Assembly: GCA_021780105.1 (NCBI GenBank)
Contig: JAJXZJ010000042.1
Location: 1-50,804 of the forward strand
DNA from: a bacterium
GTDB lineage: Bacteria; Verrucomicrobiota; Verrucomicrobiia; Limisphaerales; J093
Direction of reading: 5' to 3'
Length of the DNA stretch: 50,804 nucleotides
Shown: piece after piece, positions 41,276 to 50,688 of the stretch
Layout of the letters: every line of letters begins with the position of its first letter
Numbering within the stretch: position 1 is the first letter of the stretch
Made by a program: the position numbers and the translations under genes
Notes under the pieces: generated by a model
Seen by the model: only the letters and a program-made list of their open reading frames with translations
Database searches by the model: none
Told to the model about the DNA's origin: nothing

Positions 41276-41640
41276 CCGATTGCGGATTGCGGGCCGCGGC
41301 GGGCCGTGCGAATGGATGCGACCACGAGCGCGAGGATTTGAGAGCCTTCCTCCGTCAACTCGGCAACCGCGGATTGTTTGAGCCGTCCCAACTTCACCGG
41401 CAATTCCAGCCAATACAGCGACTCGTCACACTCTTCCTCGACCATGGCCATCTTCGCGACGGAATCAGCCCGCGACCTGGCACGGCAAGCGGCACGGTAA
41501 TTGTCGTCCACCGAGGTCCCGCCGCGCAGCCATTGTCGGCCAGGCCCCTTGGCGGCTCCATAATGGGGCAATGCCTCGCAAACCCGGATGACGCGCAGGG
41601 CGAACTGCTGCGTTCGCTGTTTGAATTCTTCGGCGTTCAT
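41272..41640 (-). CDS. Four-helix-bundle protein (S23/23S rRNA IVP family)
   Basis: The 122-residue protein from ATG 41640 matches the S23 family: FKQRTQQFALRVIRVCEALPHYGAAKGPGRQWLRGGTSVDDNYRAACRARSRADSVAKMAMVEEECDESLYWLELPVKLG. Conserved points are the G-x-Q-x-x-R-x-x-T-S-V-x-x-N-x-x-E/A and the E-E-x-x-E-S-x-Y-W-L-E-L segment. The family is found as intervening sequences in 23S rRNA genes and free in genomes; its function is unknown. It lies between DUF58 and BatA and is flanked by near-perfect inverted repeats; its last codons (PQSAIG) come from the left repeat, and its stop overlaps the BatA start. Confidence 0.9.
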   Translation of the reverse strand: MNAEEFKQRTQQFALRVIRVCEALPHYGAAKGPGRQWLRGGTSVDDNYRAACRARSRADSVAKMAMVEEECDESLYWLELPVKLGRLKQSAVAELTEEGSQILALVVASIRTARRGPQSAIG

Positions 41641-41676
41641 GAGTCTCGTGAAATCCGCATTCCGCAATTCGCAATC
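41278..41676. repeat. Inverted repeat pair flanking the four-helix-bundle gene
   Basis: GATTGCGGATTGCGG (41278-41292) and CCGCAATTCGCAATC (41662-41676) are reverse complements with one mismatch in 15. The right copy sits in a longer AT-richer patch (41651-41676) with additional CCGCA-type units. They bracket the S23-type gene, suggesting insertion of a small cassette between DUF58 and BatA. Confidence 0.65.
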
Positions 41677-41686
41677 CCCAATTGTC

Positions 41687-42583
41687 TCATCCCAGCACCT
41701 CCGCGGCGCGCAGTTGGCGGAGCAGCAGTTCCTCCAGCGGCGTCGCCGAGCTGGCCAGGAAATAGTTGATGCCGCGCGCGGCGCAGAACTCGCGCAGCCG
41801 CTGGCAGTAGTTGCTCACCGTCTGCCGGTAGGCCGCCAGCCGGTAGCGGCCAAACGTGACCTCCTGCTGCCCGCCGGTTTCGGCATCCACCAGCCGCAGG
41901 TCGCCAAACGTTGTCGGCGACAATTCCTCCGGCGCAAGGACGTGGACGGCGTCCACCTGGAAACCACGGGCGACCAGCGCCGTCAGCCCGGCCTCGTAAC
42001 CAGCCGGGTCGAGAAAGTCGCTCAACACCAGCGCCAGCCCCGCCTGTCGCGCCTCGATGGCGCCGCGTCGCAACGCCTCGTTCAGACTGGCCGGTCCGCT
42101 GGCGGTGAGCTGCTGGAGATGCTGGAAAAACGTCAGGGCCGATTTGCGGCCGCGCACGGTCCGCAACGCGCCCCGCGCCAGCGCCTCCCCGGCGCGATGC
42201 GGGAAAGGCACCACGCTCACGCGGTCGAAACCGCACAGCGCCACGTAGCCCACCGCGGCGGCGACCTGCCGGGCGAAGTCGAACTTCACCGGTTCGCCGA
42301 AGGTCATGGACTCGCTGGCATCGAGAAAAATGCGGACCGGCAACTCGCGCTCTTCCTCGTAGAGTTTCAGGAACAACCGGTCGAGCCGGCCGTAGAGGTT
42401 CCAGTCGAGGTAACGCAGATCGTCGCCGGCGACGTAGTTCCGGTAATCGGCGAATTCGACCGACTGGCCGCGCGCCCGGCTGCGGCGCTCGCCGCGCGCG
42501 GCGCTTTTGGCACGCCGCTGCGCGAGCAGTTGAAACTGTTCGAGCCGGCGCAGGAGTTCGGCGCTGAGGAGCGGCGTGGCCAT
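41687..42583 (-). CDS. DUF58 protein (VWA-like, MoxR partner)
   Basis: The 298-residue protein opens with MATPLLSAELLRRLEQFQLLAQRRAKSAARGERRSRARGQSVEFADYRNYVAGDDLRYLDWNLYGR, the DUF58 signature with the S-V-E-F-x-D-Y-R-x-Y-x-x-G-D-D-x-R-x-L-D-W block. A VWA-like domain follows with MIDAS-type RIFLDASESMTFGEP and LALVLSDFLDP. DUF58 proteins are invariant neighbours of MoxR ATPases and are thought to be adaptors or substrates. Usually BatA follows at once; here the four-helix-bundle gene intervenes, 46 bases downstream. Confidence 0.93.
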   Translation of the reverse strand: MATPLLSAELLRRLEQFQLLAQRRAKSAARGERRSRARGQSVEFADYRNYVAGDDLRYLDWNLYGRLDRLFLKLYEEERELPVRIFLDASESMTFGEPVKFDFARQVAAAVGYVALCGFDRVSVVPFPHRAGEALARGALRTVRGRKSALTFFQHLQQLTASGPASLNEALRRGAIEARQAGLALVLSDFLDPAGYEAGLTALVARGFQVDAVHVLAPEELSPTTFGDLRLVDAETGGQQEVTFGRYRLAAYRQTVSNYCQRLREFCAARGINYFLASSATPLEELLLRQLRAAEVLG

Positions 42584-42653
42584 TTCAAATGCTCCGCGCT
42601 TCGGCGGCGGCGTTGCGGGCGGACTCTCGTCTTCGCGTCATCGCGTGTGGCGG

Positions 42654-43655
<1,002 letters not shown>

Positions 43656-43665
43656 GGGGAAAGGA

Positions 43666-43827
43666 TTTTCAGGTTGCCGGGATTTCAAGTTGTCGCGTTG
43701 TCAGGCTGTCATGTCTTCCGGTTTTCAAGTTGTGTGTTGCGGGCGGCATCGTCAGCAGCGAGCGGCTGGTTGCGGCTCGCCGGTTCGCCCGCGCGTCTTG
43801 AAAACCTGCCATCCTGGAACCTGAAAA
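43666..43827. repeat. Intergenic inverted and direct repeats
   Basis: TTTTCAGGTT (43666-43675) and AACCTGAAAA (43818-43827) are perfect reverse complements. Between them are variants such as TTTCAAGTTG and CTTGAAAACCTG (43797-43808). This fills the 183-base gap between MoxR and the coiled-coil gene. It may be a small palindromic element or worn repeat. Confidence 0.5.
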
Positions 43828-43838
43828 CGCACGGCGAA

Positions 43839-45776
43839 CTATTTCTTCAAGTCGCCGAAATAGTCCTTCACGGCGTTCTGGTAGGCGCGCGGCACCTGCT
43901 CCTGGCTCAATGCCGCCTGCGCCTCGCTTTGTGCCGCGGTCACGGCTTCCTGGATGGCGACGGTGCTGCGGCCCTTGATGCTGACGCCCTTCAAGGTAAT
44001 GCTTGGCATCTGCGAGCCGGGTGTGAATTGACCCTTCACCTTGGTTGGCGTCAGCCCCGCCGGCAAATCGCCGGCGCCACGGTCGGTCAGGCCGCGCGAA
44101 TCCTTGTCCGGGCGCTGGACGCCGGAGTTGTCCCACTGGCCGGTGTTTCCCGGCGACTGCGACGTGCCGTCGTCGTCTGCCCAATCGCCAACGCCGCGAC
44201 CCGGCTTGCCGCCGGGCGAATAGCCGGTCTTGTCCGACTTGCACAGGCCCCAGCGCTGGCCGGAGCCGACGCAAAGTTGCGCACGCTTCAAAGCGTCGAG
44301 GGTGCTCTTGAGGTCCTGCGCGTCGGCCATCTGCTGCATCAGATTCTCCAGTTCCTTCGAGGCGTCGGCGAGGGATTGTGACGCGTTCGGGCGCTGGCCC
44401 TGCTGCATTTGCTTCAATGCCTGCTGGAGCAGGTCCGGCACCTTGCCGTAAGGCGAGGAGGGTTTGAGCGCCTTGCTGAGTTCGTCGGCGATGGACTTCA
44501 TCTGTTGCGGCGGGAGCTGGCCGGACTTCAGTTGTTCCGCCATTTTGCGCAGCGTCTCGGCGGCGGCGTCCGCCTGGCCTTTGTCCAACTGCTCGGCGAG
44601 GTTCTTGCCCAACTGCGCCGCCTGCTGCTGCATTTGTTGCAGCGACTGCGCCATTTCCTGCAGCTTGTCCAAATCCTTTTCCGCCACCTGCAAATCCTTG
44701 AGCACCTGATCCACCTTGCTGGCGTCCAGCGCCGCGATCGCCTCCTCCAGACTCGGCAGCGTGGCACCCATGTCCTGCGCCTGGCGCGACAGGCTGGACA
44801 GCGCCTTTGCCAGACTGTCCCTGGCTGCGTCGGATGCCTGCGAGCCTTTCGCCATCATGTTGGCCGCAGCCTGCTGCGCCTTCTGCAATTCCTGTTTCAA
44901 CTTGTCCAGCGCCGCGGCATTGGCGTCCTTGTTGCCGAAATTCTTTTGCAGCGCCTCGATCTGCTTTTTCAACTCGTCGGCGTTGGCCGGGTTGTTGCGG
45001 CTGGAGGCACTCGCGGCGCGCTCCATCTGCCGGAGCGCGGGGTTCCGCTCCAGATCGCGGGCCTGCGCCTGCACCTTGTCCGTCACCTTCGCCAGGTCGC
45101 GCAACGCCTCGGCGCGCGTGACCGGTGTCTTCGCAAGTTGATTACCCAGGTCGCCGACCGACTTCAGCGCCACGCGGGTGTTTTCCAAGGCCGGTTGGTG
45201 ATGTTCCAGCGAACGGCGCGTCAGTTCGGCTAAATTGCGGCCCGCCTCGCGCACGCCTTCCTGCTCGCGCTGCCGCCGGAGAAAATCCTTGCTGCGATAT
45301 TCGGGGACGAACCCGAGGCCCACCGCCAGCGTCAACACGAGCAACGTCCAGCGACTCGTTTTCGGCAGGCGCAACGGCAGCAGCCGGCGGACATCCAGTT
45401 TTGCCAGATGGCCGGCGGCATCCGTCAAAACGAGATCACGCCAGCGGCCGGCGCGCTCGTCGTCGCTGATTTCCAGCGCCGTGCTCAGGCGCTCTTGAAG
45501 CTGCTGTTGTTGATCCAGCCACCGCGCGGTGGTGAGCGGTGGATCACGCCGCCACCAGCCGATAAGCAAGCCCGCCAACACGGCCACCGGAAACAAGCCG
45601 CCGGCGACGGCCAGCACGGTCAGCGGCAGGGGCAGGAGCGTGTAAAAGCCGGCAGCAAGCAGCCAGATCAACGAACCCGCCAGCACGCCGCGCCAGAGAC
45701 CGCGCCACGCGCGCTGCCAGCGACGGCGCCGGGCCGTTCGAGCCACGGTGGATTTGATGACCTGCAACTCGCTCAC
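43839..45776 (-). CDS. Large coiled-coil membrane protein (DUF4175-like)
   Basis: The 645-residue protein has two or three TM segments near the N-terminus (VLAGSLIWLLAAGFYTLLPL, TVLAVAGGLFPVAVLAGLL, and TLLVLTLAVGLGFV at about 145). The middle, about 180-480, is a long Gln/Ala/Lys-rich coiled coil (LQQMQQQAAQLGKNLAEQL, MKSIADELSKAL). A Gly/Asp/Pro-rich linker follows (about 505-575) and a short C-terminal domain ends in NAVKDYFGDLKK. It resembles DUF4175-like proteins found beside MoxR/Bat genes. Role inferred: structural membrane partner of the MoxR complex. First gene of the minus-strand operon; divergent from the serine hydrolase across 106 bases. Confidence 0.75.
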   Translation of the reverse strand: MSELQVIKSTVARTARRRRWQRAWRGLWRGVLAGSLIWLLAAGFYTLLPLPLTVLAVAGGLFPVAVLAGLLIGWWRRDPPLTTARWLDQQQQLQERLSTALEISDDERAGRWRDLVLTDAAGHLAKLDVRRLLPLRLPKTSRWTLLVLTLAVGLGFVPEYRSKDFLRRQREQEGVREAGRNLAELTRRSLEHHQPALENTRVALKSVGDLGNQLAKTPVTRAEALRDLAKVTDKVQAQARDLERNPALRQMERAASASSRNNPANADELKKQIEALQKNFGNKDANAAALDKLKQELQKAQQAAANMMAKGSQASDAARDSLAKALSSLSRQAQDMGATLPSLEEAIAALDASKVDQVLKDLQVAEKDLDKLQEMAQSLQQMQQQAAQLGKNLAEQLDKGQADAAAETLRKMAEQLKSGQLPPQQMKSIADELSKALKPSSPYGKVPDLLQQALKQMQQGQRPNASQSLADASKELENLMQQMADAQDLKSTLDALKRAQLCVGSGQRWGLCKSDKTGYSPGGKPGRGVGDWADDDGTSQSPGNTGQWDNSGVQRPDKDSRGLTDRGAGDLPAGLTPTKVKGQFTPGSQMPSITLKGVSIKGRSTVAIQEAVTAAQSEAQAALSQEQVPRAYQNAVKDYFGDLKK

Positions 45777-45882
45777 GATTTGACGTTAAGGTGCGTCCGT
45801 CGTCGCCAGTTGGCGAGCCAAATTTCCACCGTCCGCGACCGAAAGCATTGACGGCCGCCGCCGTTCCGGAGATGGATTTGAA

Positions 45883-47082
45883 ATGCGCGCCGGTCAAAGT
45901 CGTCCTTCGTTTTGGCGGAAACTCCCGTGGCTGGCCGTTGGCCTGGCAGCGATGGCAGCTTCGGCGGGCGCAACGGACCGCCACTTGGCAGTGAATCTCG
46001 CAAACGCCCGTGACCTTGCCGCGCTGCTGGAACCGATTCGCGCGTCGAACAACCTCCCTGCGCTGGGCGCCGTCGTGGTGCGCTCGAACCGCGTCGTCGG
46101 CCTCGGCGTCACCGGCATGCGCAAATTCGGCGCGCCGGAGCCGGTAATGGTCAACGACATCTGGCATCACGGCTCGATCACGAAGTCCATGACCGCGACA
46201 CTCGCAGCCATGCTCGTCGAGGGCGGGAAGATTTCCTGGACCACGCGGATCACCGACGTGTTTCCCGATCTCGCCACGACGATGAACGCGCAGTGGAAAA
46301 CGGTCACGCTGGAGGAACTGCTTTCGCACCACAGCGGCGCGCCGGCGGACTTGAACCCCAGCGGCATCTGGGCGCAGCTTTGGAAACGGCGCGGCACGCC
46401 GCGCGAACAGCGGCGGTTCCTGCTGGAAAAAGTGACCGCGCTGCCGCCGGAAGCACCGCCCGGCACGAAATATATTTACTCCAACGCCGGCTACGCCATC
46501 GCCGGCGCCATGCTCGAACAGGTCACCGGCACGGCGTGGGAGGACCTCATCACGAAGTGCCTCTTCCAACCGCTGGGCATGACCACGGCCGGCTTTGGCG
46601 CGCCCGGAACTCCGGGCAAACTCGACGAGCCGTGGGGACACACGTTCGTGGACGGCGAACCGCGGCCGGTTCCGCCGGGTCCGGACGCGGACAACCCGCC
46701 GGCCATCGCTCCCGCCGGCCGGGTGCATTGCTCGCTCTTGGACCTGGCGAAATACGCCGCCTTTCACGTCGCCGGCGATCGCGGCGACGGCTGGCTGCTC
46801 GCGCCGGAAAGCTTCAAAAAACTCCACACCGGTTTGGTGCCGGTCAGCCCGTCCAGCGACGATCGCTATGCGATGGGCTGGGTGGTGACCTCGCGCGATT
46901 GGGCCGGTGGCACCGCGTTGACGCACACCGGCTCCAACACGATGTGGTTCACGGTGATCTGGCTCGCGCCGAAGAAAGATTTCGCCGTCATCGTCGTGAC
47001 GAACATCGGCGGCGACCGCGCCGCCACCGCCACCGACCGCGCGGCGTGGAAACTGATTCAGGAGTTTTTGGTGAAACAGTGA
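45883..47082 (+). CDS. Secreted serine hydrolase, class C beta-lactamase-like
   Basis: The 399-residue protein has a signal peptide (LPWLAVGLAAMAASAGA) and the class C/DD-peptidase-like active site: SxxK at Ser98-Ile-Thr-Lys101 (HHGSITKSMTA), YxN at Tyr199-Ser-Asn201 (YIYSNAGYAIAGAM) and HTG in THTGSNTMW replacing KTG. The family includes beta-lactamases, peptidases and esterases, so the substrate is unclear. The gene stands alone on the plus strand and converges on the esterase gene. Confidence 0.92.
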   Translation: MRAGQSRPSFWRKLPWLAVGLAAMAASAGATDRHLAVNLANARDLAALLEPIRASNNLPALGAVVVRSNRVVGLGVTGMRKFGAPEPVMVNDIWHHGSITKSMTATLAAMLVEGGKISWTTRITDVFPDLATTMNAQWKTVTLEELLSHHSGAPADLNPSGIWAQLWKRRGTPREQRRFLLEKVTALPPEAPPGTKYIYSNAGYAIAGAMLEQVTGTAWEDLITKCLFQPLGMTTAGFGAPGTPGKLDEPWGHTFVDGEPRPVPPGPDADNPPAIAPAGRVHCSLLDLAKYAAFHVAGDRGDGWLLAPESFKKLHTGLVPVSPSSDDRYAMGWVVTSRDWAGGTALTHTGSNTMWFTVIWLAPKKDFAVIVVTNIGGDRAATATDRAAWKLIQEFLVKQ

Positions 47083-47115
47083 AACCCGCCGGCCGCCACT
47101 GCCGCCCCAAGCGAT

Positions 47116-48618
47116 TTATTTTTCCAGCTTCAGCTTCGTGAAGATCGGCCGGAGCGCGTCGGCGAACTTGGCATAGCCGGCGGCGTTCGGGTGGAGCAGG
47201 TCCGGAAACTCCTCCGGCGTGGCGTCGCCCTGGTCGTTGGCGAAAATGCTCCACGTGTCGCAGCGGACGCACTGCGGCTCCGCACTCACGATCACATCCA
47301 CCAGCGCGTTGATTTCCTTGATCTTGTCGGCCGGCCGGTTCTTGGTGGCGTTGCTGGGCGTCAACTTGCAGACGATCACCGGCATCTTCGGATGCGCAGC
47401 GCGGCAAACGTCCAGGATCAATTCCACGTTCGCCGCGATCTGGCCCGGCTTGCCGTGGTCCTCGAGGTCGTTCGTGCCGATGAGCAGCACGACGGCGGCG
47501 GGATCGAGGTCGAGCACGTCGTCGTTCAGCCGGTAAAGCACGCCGCGGGTGATGTCGCCGCTGATGCCGCGGTTGGCGACCTTCAAATCCGGGAAGTCCT
47601 GCGCAAGCCTGGTCCAGCCCTGCGTGATCGAATCGCCGAGGAAGACGACCGCGCCGTGGTCCTGCAGGCGGTGACGCCACCATTCGGTGCGGCGCTGAAT
47701 CCAGACGTTGCGGAACCAGTCCGCCTTGCGAATCGGACCCTGGCTGGGAAATGCGCTGTCGGTGGGGAAGTCGGCGATGCGCGGCGGCACCGGGATCGGC
47801 GTCTTGAGGTCGTAAGTATCCGGCTGGCCGCGGCGCTGGGCGAACATCCACGCCAACAACTCCGGCTCCGCATAGGCGCGATCCCAGGAGTCGTGGCCGA
47901 GGCCCCAATACTCGAAGAAATGCGGATGCCCGCCGGCGGCAAGCAGCGCGCCGATCATGTGGCGCGTCCGCACCACCGGCACGACCGGATCATCGCTCGA
48001 GTGAAAGGCCCAGACCGGCGTTTTTGCCACTTCCGGCGTGACGGTGCGCTCGTCGCCGCCGCCGCAAATCGGCACGGCCGCGGCAAACCGGCCTGGAAAC
48101 CGCGTGATGCAATCCCAGGTGCCGTAACCGCCCATCGAAAGGCCGGTCACGTAAAGCCGCTCCGGATCAAGGCTGAACTCCGCCGGCAGCGCCGCGATGA
48201 CGTCCAGCGCCAGTTGCATCGGCGCGCTGGGTTCCTTCGGTTGCGTGCCCGTGTTGCCGTCCCAGCGCATGTTCACCCATTTCTCATCCGTCGGACATTG
48301 CGGCGCGAAGACAAAGCACGGGAACTCGTCGCGCACCTCCGGCTTGAGGAAGAGGCTGGTGCCGTGCTTGAGCTGCGCAAGGTTGTCGTTGCCGCGTTCG
48401 CCGGCGCCGTGGAGGAAGACAACGAGCGGGTATTTTTTGGCCGCGTCGTAATTCTTCGGTGTCAACAGGCGATACGGCAGCGTCTGGCCGGTGGCGTTCG
48501 TGTAAACGCGGGCAACGTATTCGTCCGCGGCCGTAGCTGGCCACGCGGCCAGGAGCAAACCGGCCGCCGCCAGCGACCACCACGCGAGGCGGGAGAAGCG
48601 AAAGGAAGGCAGTTTCAT
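47116..48618 (-). CDS. Two-domain secreted esterase: alpha/beta hydrolase plus SGNH hydrolase
   Basis: The 500-residue protein starts at ATG 48618 with a signal peptide (LAWWSLAAAGLLLAAWPATA). Residues 33-260 are an esterase/peptidase-type alpha/beta hydrolase: FLHGAGERGNDNL, GLSMGGYGTWD (nucleophile Ser161), HSSDDPVVPV (Asp) and GLGHDSWDRAY (His). Residues 300-500 are an SGNH hydrolase: VVFLGDSITQGW (Ser330), NRGISGD, LLIGTNDLEDHG and DLLHPNAAGYAKF. Such pairs occur in acyl/acetyl esterases removing acetyl or feruloyl groups from plant polysaccharides. The fucosidase gene lies 57 bases upstream on the same strand, supporting a glycan-degrading role. Confidence 0.88.
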   Translation of the reverse strand: MKLPSFRFSRLAWWSLAAAGLLLAAWPATAADEYVARVYTNATGQTLPYRLLTPKNYDAAKKYPLVVFLHGAGERGNDNLAQLKHGTSLFLKPEVRDEFPCFVFAPQCPTDEKWVNMRWDGNTGTQPKEPSAPMQLALDVIAALPAEFSLDPERLYVTGLSMGGYGTWDCITRFPGRFAAAVPICGGGDERTVTPEVAKTPVWAFHSSDDPVVPVVRTRHMIGALLAAGGHPHFFEYWGLGHDSWDRAYAEPELLAWMFAQRRGQPDTYDLKTPIPVPPRIADFPTDSAFPSQGPIRKADWFRNVWIQRRTEWWRHRLQDHGAVVFLGDSITQGWTRLAQDFPDLKVANRGISGDITRGVLYRLNDDVLDLDPAAVVLLIGTNDLEDHGKPGQIAANVELILDVCRAAHPKMPVIVCKLTPSNATKNRPADKIKEINALVDVIVSAEPQCVRCDTWSIFANDQGDATPEEFPDLLHPNAAGYAKFADALRPIFTKLKLEK

Positions 48619-48675
48619 GGCACGATCATGCGTTTGCCCATCAGGCGGAGACCCGGTTTGCCGGCTGGTCATGGC

Positions 48676-50460
48676 TTAATTCACCGGTTCAAACACCAGC
48701 GAACGCAGGTTGATCACCGCGCCGTGCGGCACGTCAGAAGCCTTGAGAATGACGTTGAGTTGGCCGGCCTTGTCCAGGGTGATCTGGCCGGCGGTTTCCG
48801 TCGTGAAATCGCCCCAGCTCGCGGTGGCCGGCACGGTCTGGCTGAAGGTCTGATCGCCGATGGTCAGCGTGCAGGTGCTGCCCTCGCTGCCGGGCGCGCA
48901 GGCGAACGTGGCGACGACGTTGAACGTGCCCGCCTTGTTGATTGTCACCGGCCACTGCGCGTAGTCGTTCGCGTCCGTCCAGAAGCCGAGGTTGCCGATG
49001 CCGTCGTGCTCCTCGACATGGAGCGTGTTGCCGACGATCTCGGCGTCGTCCGCCTTGAGCGTGAGCGTGCCGTCGTCCGCCTGGCGGATGCGCTGGCTGG
49101 CCGCCTGGAGGACCTCCGGCTGGCCGGGGATTTCGAGAACCACAACGCCGGCGTAAGGCGTGGGCGAAGCGGACGGCAGCAAGATGGTCTTGCCGTCGGC
49201 GCTGCTTTCCATGCGGAGTTTCCGGGACTCGTGCGCGAGCAGGTAGGCCTTTTTGACGGGGCTGGAAAGCGGCACCTGCAAGCGGCCGTCGGCGGGCCAG
49301 TCAAAGACGTGCAGGTAAAGCTTGCCGGGTTTCTGCGTGCAGCGGCCCCAGGACAGCTTTTTGAACGGGCTGGCGGAGGTCGCGTAAATCGCCTCGTGGT
49401 TGACCTTCATCCACGCGCCGACTTCCTTGAGCCGCTCGATGGACGGGGCGGGGATCAGGCCTTCGCTGGTCGGGCCGACATTGAGCAGGTAGTTGCCGCC
49501 CTTGCTGGCGATGTCAATGAGGTTGCGCACGAGCATTTCGGTGCTTTTCCAATTGTTGTCGTAGCTCTTGTAACCCCAGGTGTCGTTCATCGTCATGCAG
49601 GTTTCCCAGTCACGCCCCTTGAAGCCGGTGGCGGGAATCGTCTGTTCCGGCGTCTCGGTGTCGCCGTTAAAGCCGCCGCCGAGGCGGTTGTTGGAGATGA
49701 TGCCCGGCTTGAGCTTGAGCAACGCCGCGAGCTTGGCGGCGCGTTCCTGGTTCATGTCGCACGGCGTGTCCCACCACAGCACGGCGGGGATGTCGGGGCC
49801 GTAGTTGCTCAGAATTTCCTTCACCTGCGGCACGGCGATGGTGTTGATGTAGTCGTCCATGTTGTGCTTCTGCGCCGGATCCCACAGGCCGGAGCACTCG
49901 GAGCCGCCGTTGTTCCAATCCTGCGCCTGGGAGTAGTAGAAGCCGAGGCGGAGGCCCTCCTTGCGGCACGCGGCGGCAAGTTCCTTCAGCGGGTCGCGTT
50001 TGAATGGCGTCCGGCTGACGATGTTCCAGTCGCTGGCCTTGGAGTTGAACATCGCGAAGCCGTCGTGGTGCTTGCTGGTGATGACAATGTATTTCATCCC
50101 GGCGGCCTTGGCGGTGCGCACCCACGCTTCGGCGTTAAACTTTTCCGGATCGAACTGCTTGGCGTATTCCTGGTAGCGCGCCATCGGAATCTTGCCGGTG
50201 CACATGATCCATTCGCCGATGCCGCCGATGCGCTTGCCGTCATAGGTGCCGGCGGGCACGGAATAGACGCCCCAATGGATGAACATGCCGAAGCGGGCCT
50301 CGCGCCACCATTTCATGCGGGCGTCACGCTGGGCGGGCGTCTCGTGAGCGTAGGGATCCGCGCTGGCGGCATCGGAGTTCTGGGCGCGCGCCGGCGCCAC
50401 GGGGGTTAAACACGCGGTCGCAACCGCGAGGACGGCGAGAAGTTTTTTGGCACTTTGCAT
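48676..50460 (-). CDS. Secreted GH29 alpha-L-fucosidase
   Basis: The 594-residue protein has a signal peptide (KKLLAVLAVATACLTPVAPARA) and a GH29 catalytic barrel: WWREARFGMFIHWGVYSVPAG, GEWIM, FDPEKFNAEAWVRTAKAAGMKYIVITSKHHDGFAMF, LAAACRKEGLRLGFYYS and PAVLWWDTPCD, in which Asp231 is in the position of the catalytic nucleophile. The block GGNYLLNVGPTSEGLIP, also typical of GH29, closes the barrel. A C-terminal beta-sandwich (about 450-594, with a possible binding module DIGN-like LGFWTDANDYAQWPV and CTLTIGDQTFSQTVP) likely aids carbohydrate binding. It removes terminal alpha-L-fucose from glycans outside the cytoplasm. Confidence 0.94.
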   Translation of the reverse strand: MQSAKKLLAVLAVATACLTPVAPARAQNSDAASADPYAHETPAQRDARMKWWREARFGMFIHWGVYSVPAGTYDGKRIGGIGEWIMCTGKIPMARYQEYAKQFDPEKFNAEAWVRTAKAAGMKYIVITSKHHDGFAMFNSKASDWNIVSRTPFKRDPLKELAAACRKEGLRLGFYYSQAQDWNNGGSECSGLWDPAQKHNMDDYINTIAVPQVKEILSNYGPDIPAVLWWDTPCDMNQERAAKLAALLKLKPGIISNNRLGGGFNGDTETPEQTIPATGFKGRDWETCMTMNDTWGYKSYDNNWKSTEMLVRNLIDIASKGGNYLLNVGPTSEGLIPAPSIERLKEVGAWMKVNHEAIYATSASPFKKLSWGRCTQKPGKLYLHVFDWPADGRLQVPLSSPVKKAYLLAHESRKLRMESSADGKTILLPSASPTPYAGVVVLEIPGQPEVLQAASQRIRQADDGTLTLKADDAEIVGNTLHVEEHDGIGNLGFWTDANDYAQWPVTINKAGTFNVVATFACAPGSEGSTCTLTIGDQTFSQTVPATASWGDFTTETAGQITLDKAGQLNVILKASDVPHGAVINLRSLVFEPVN

Positions 50461-50688
50461 GATGATTCCGTGTTGCTGAAAACGGAACGAGTATGAACGC
50501 TCCGCCGGCACGGTCAATCCTTGTGTCCGCCTTGGAGCGAACCGCCATCCGCGCATTGGTTCCGGGATTCCGCCAGGCGTCTCGGTTCACCTGGCAGATG
50601 TTGCCCGCCTGCCCGTGCCATTGGCACACGACTTTGGTGCGGTGCGAAAGATGCGGTGTCTGCGTGCAGCCGCCTGGCGCCGGCGCGG

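Noticed and set aside
41272..41640. 23S rRNA intervening sequence
   Set aside because: The protein belongs to the family known from rRNA insertions, but no rRNA sequence surrounds it; both neighbours are Bat-type genes.
43656..43838. Intrinsic terminator between the coiled-coil gene and MoxR
   Set aside because: The 10-base inverted repeats are 142 bases apart and there is no compact stem followed by a T-tract.
47191..50409. 1072-codon plus-strand frame
   Set aside because: Covers the esterase and fucosidase genes on the opposite strand, both with clear catalytic motifs; the frame is only kept open by GC bias.
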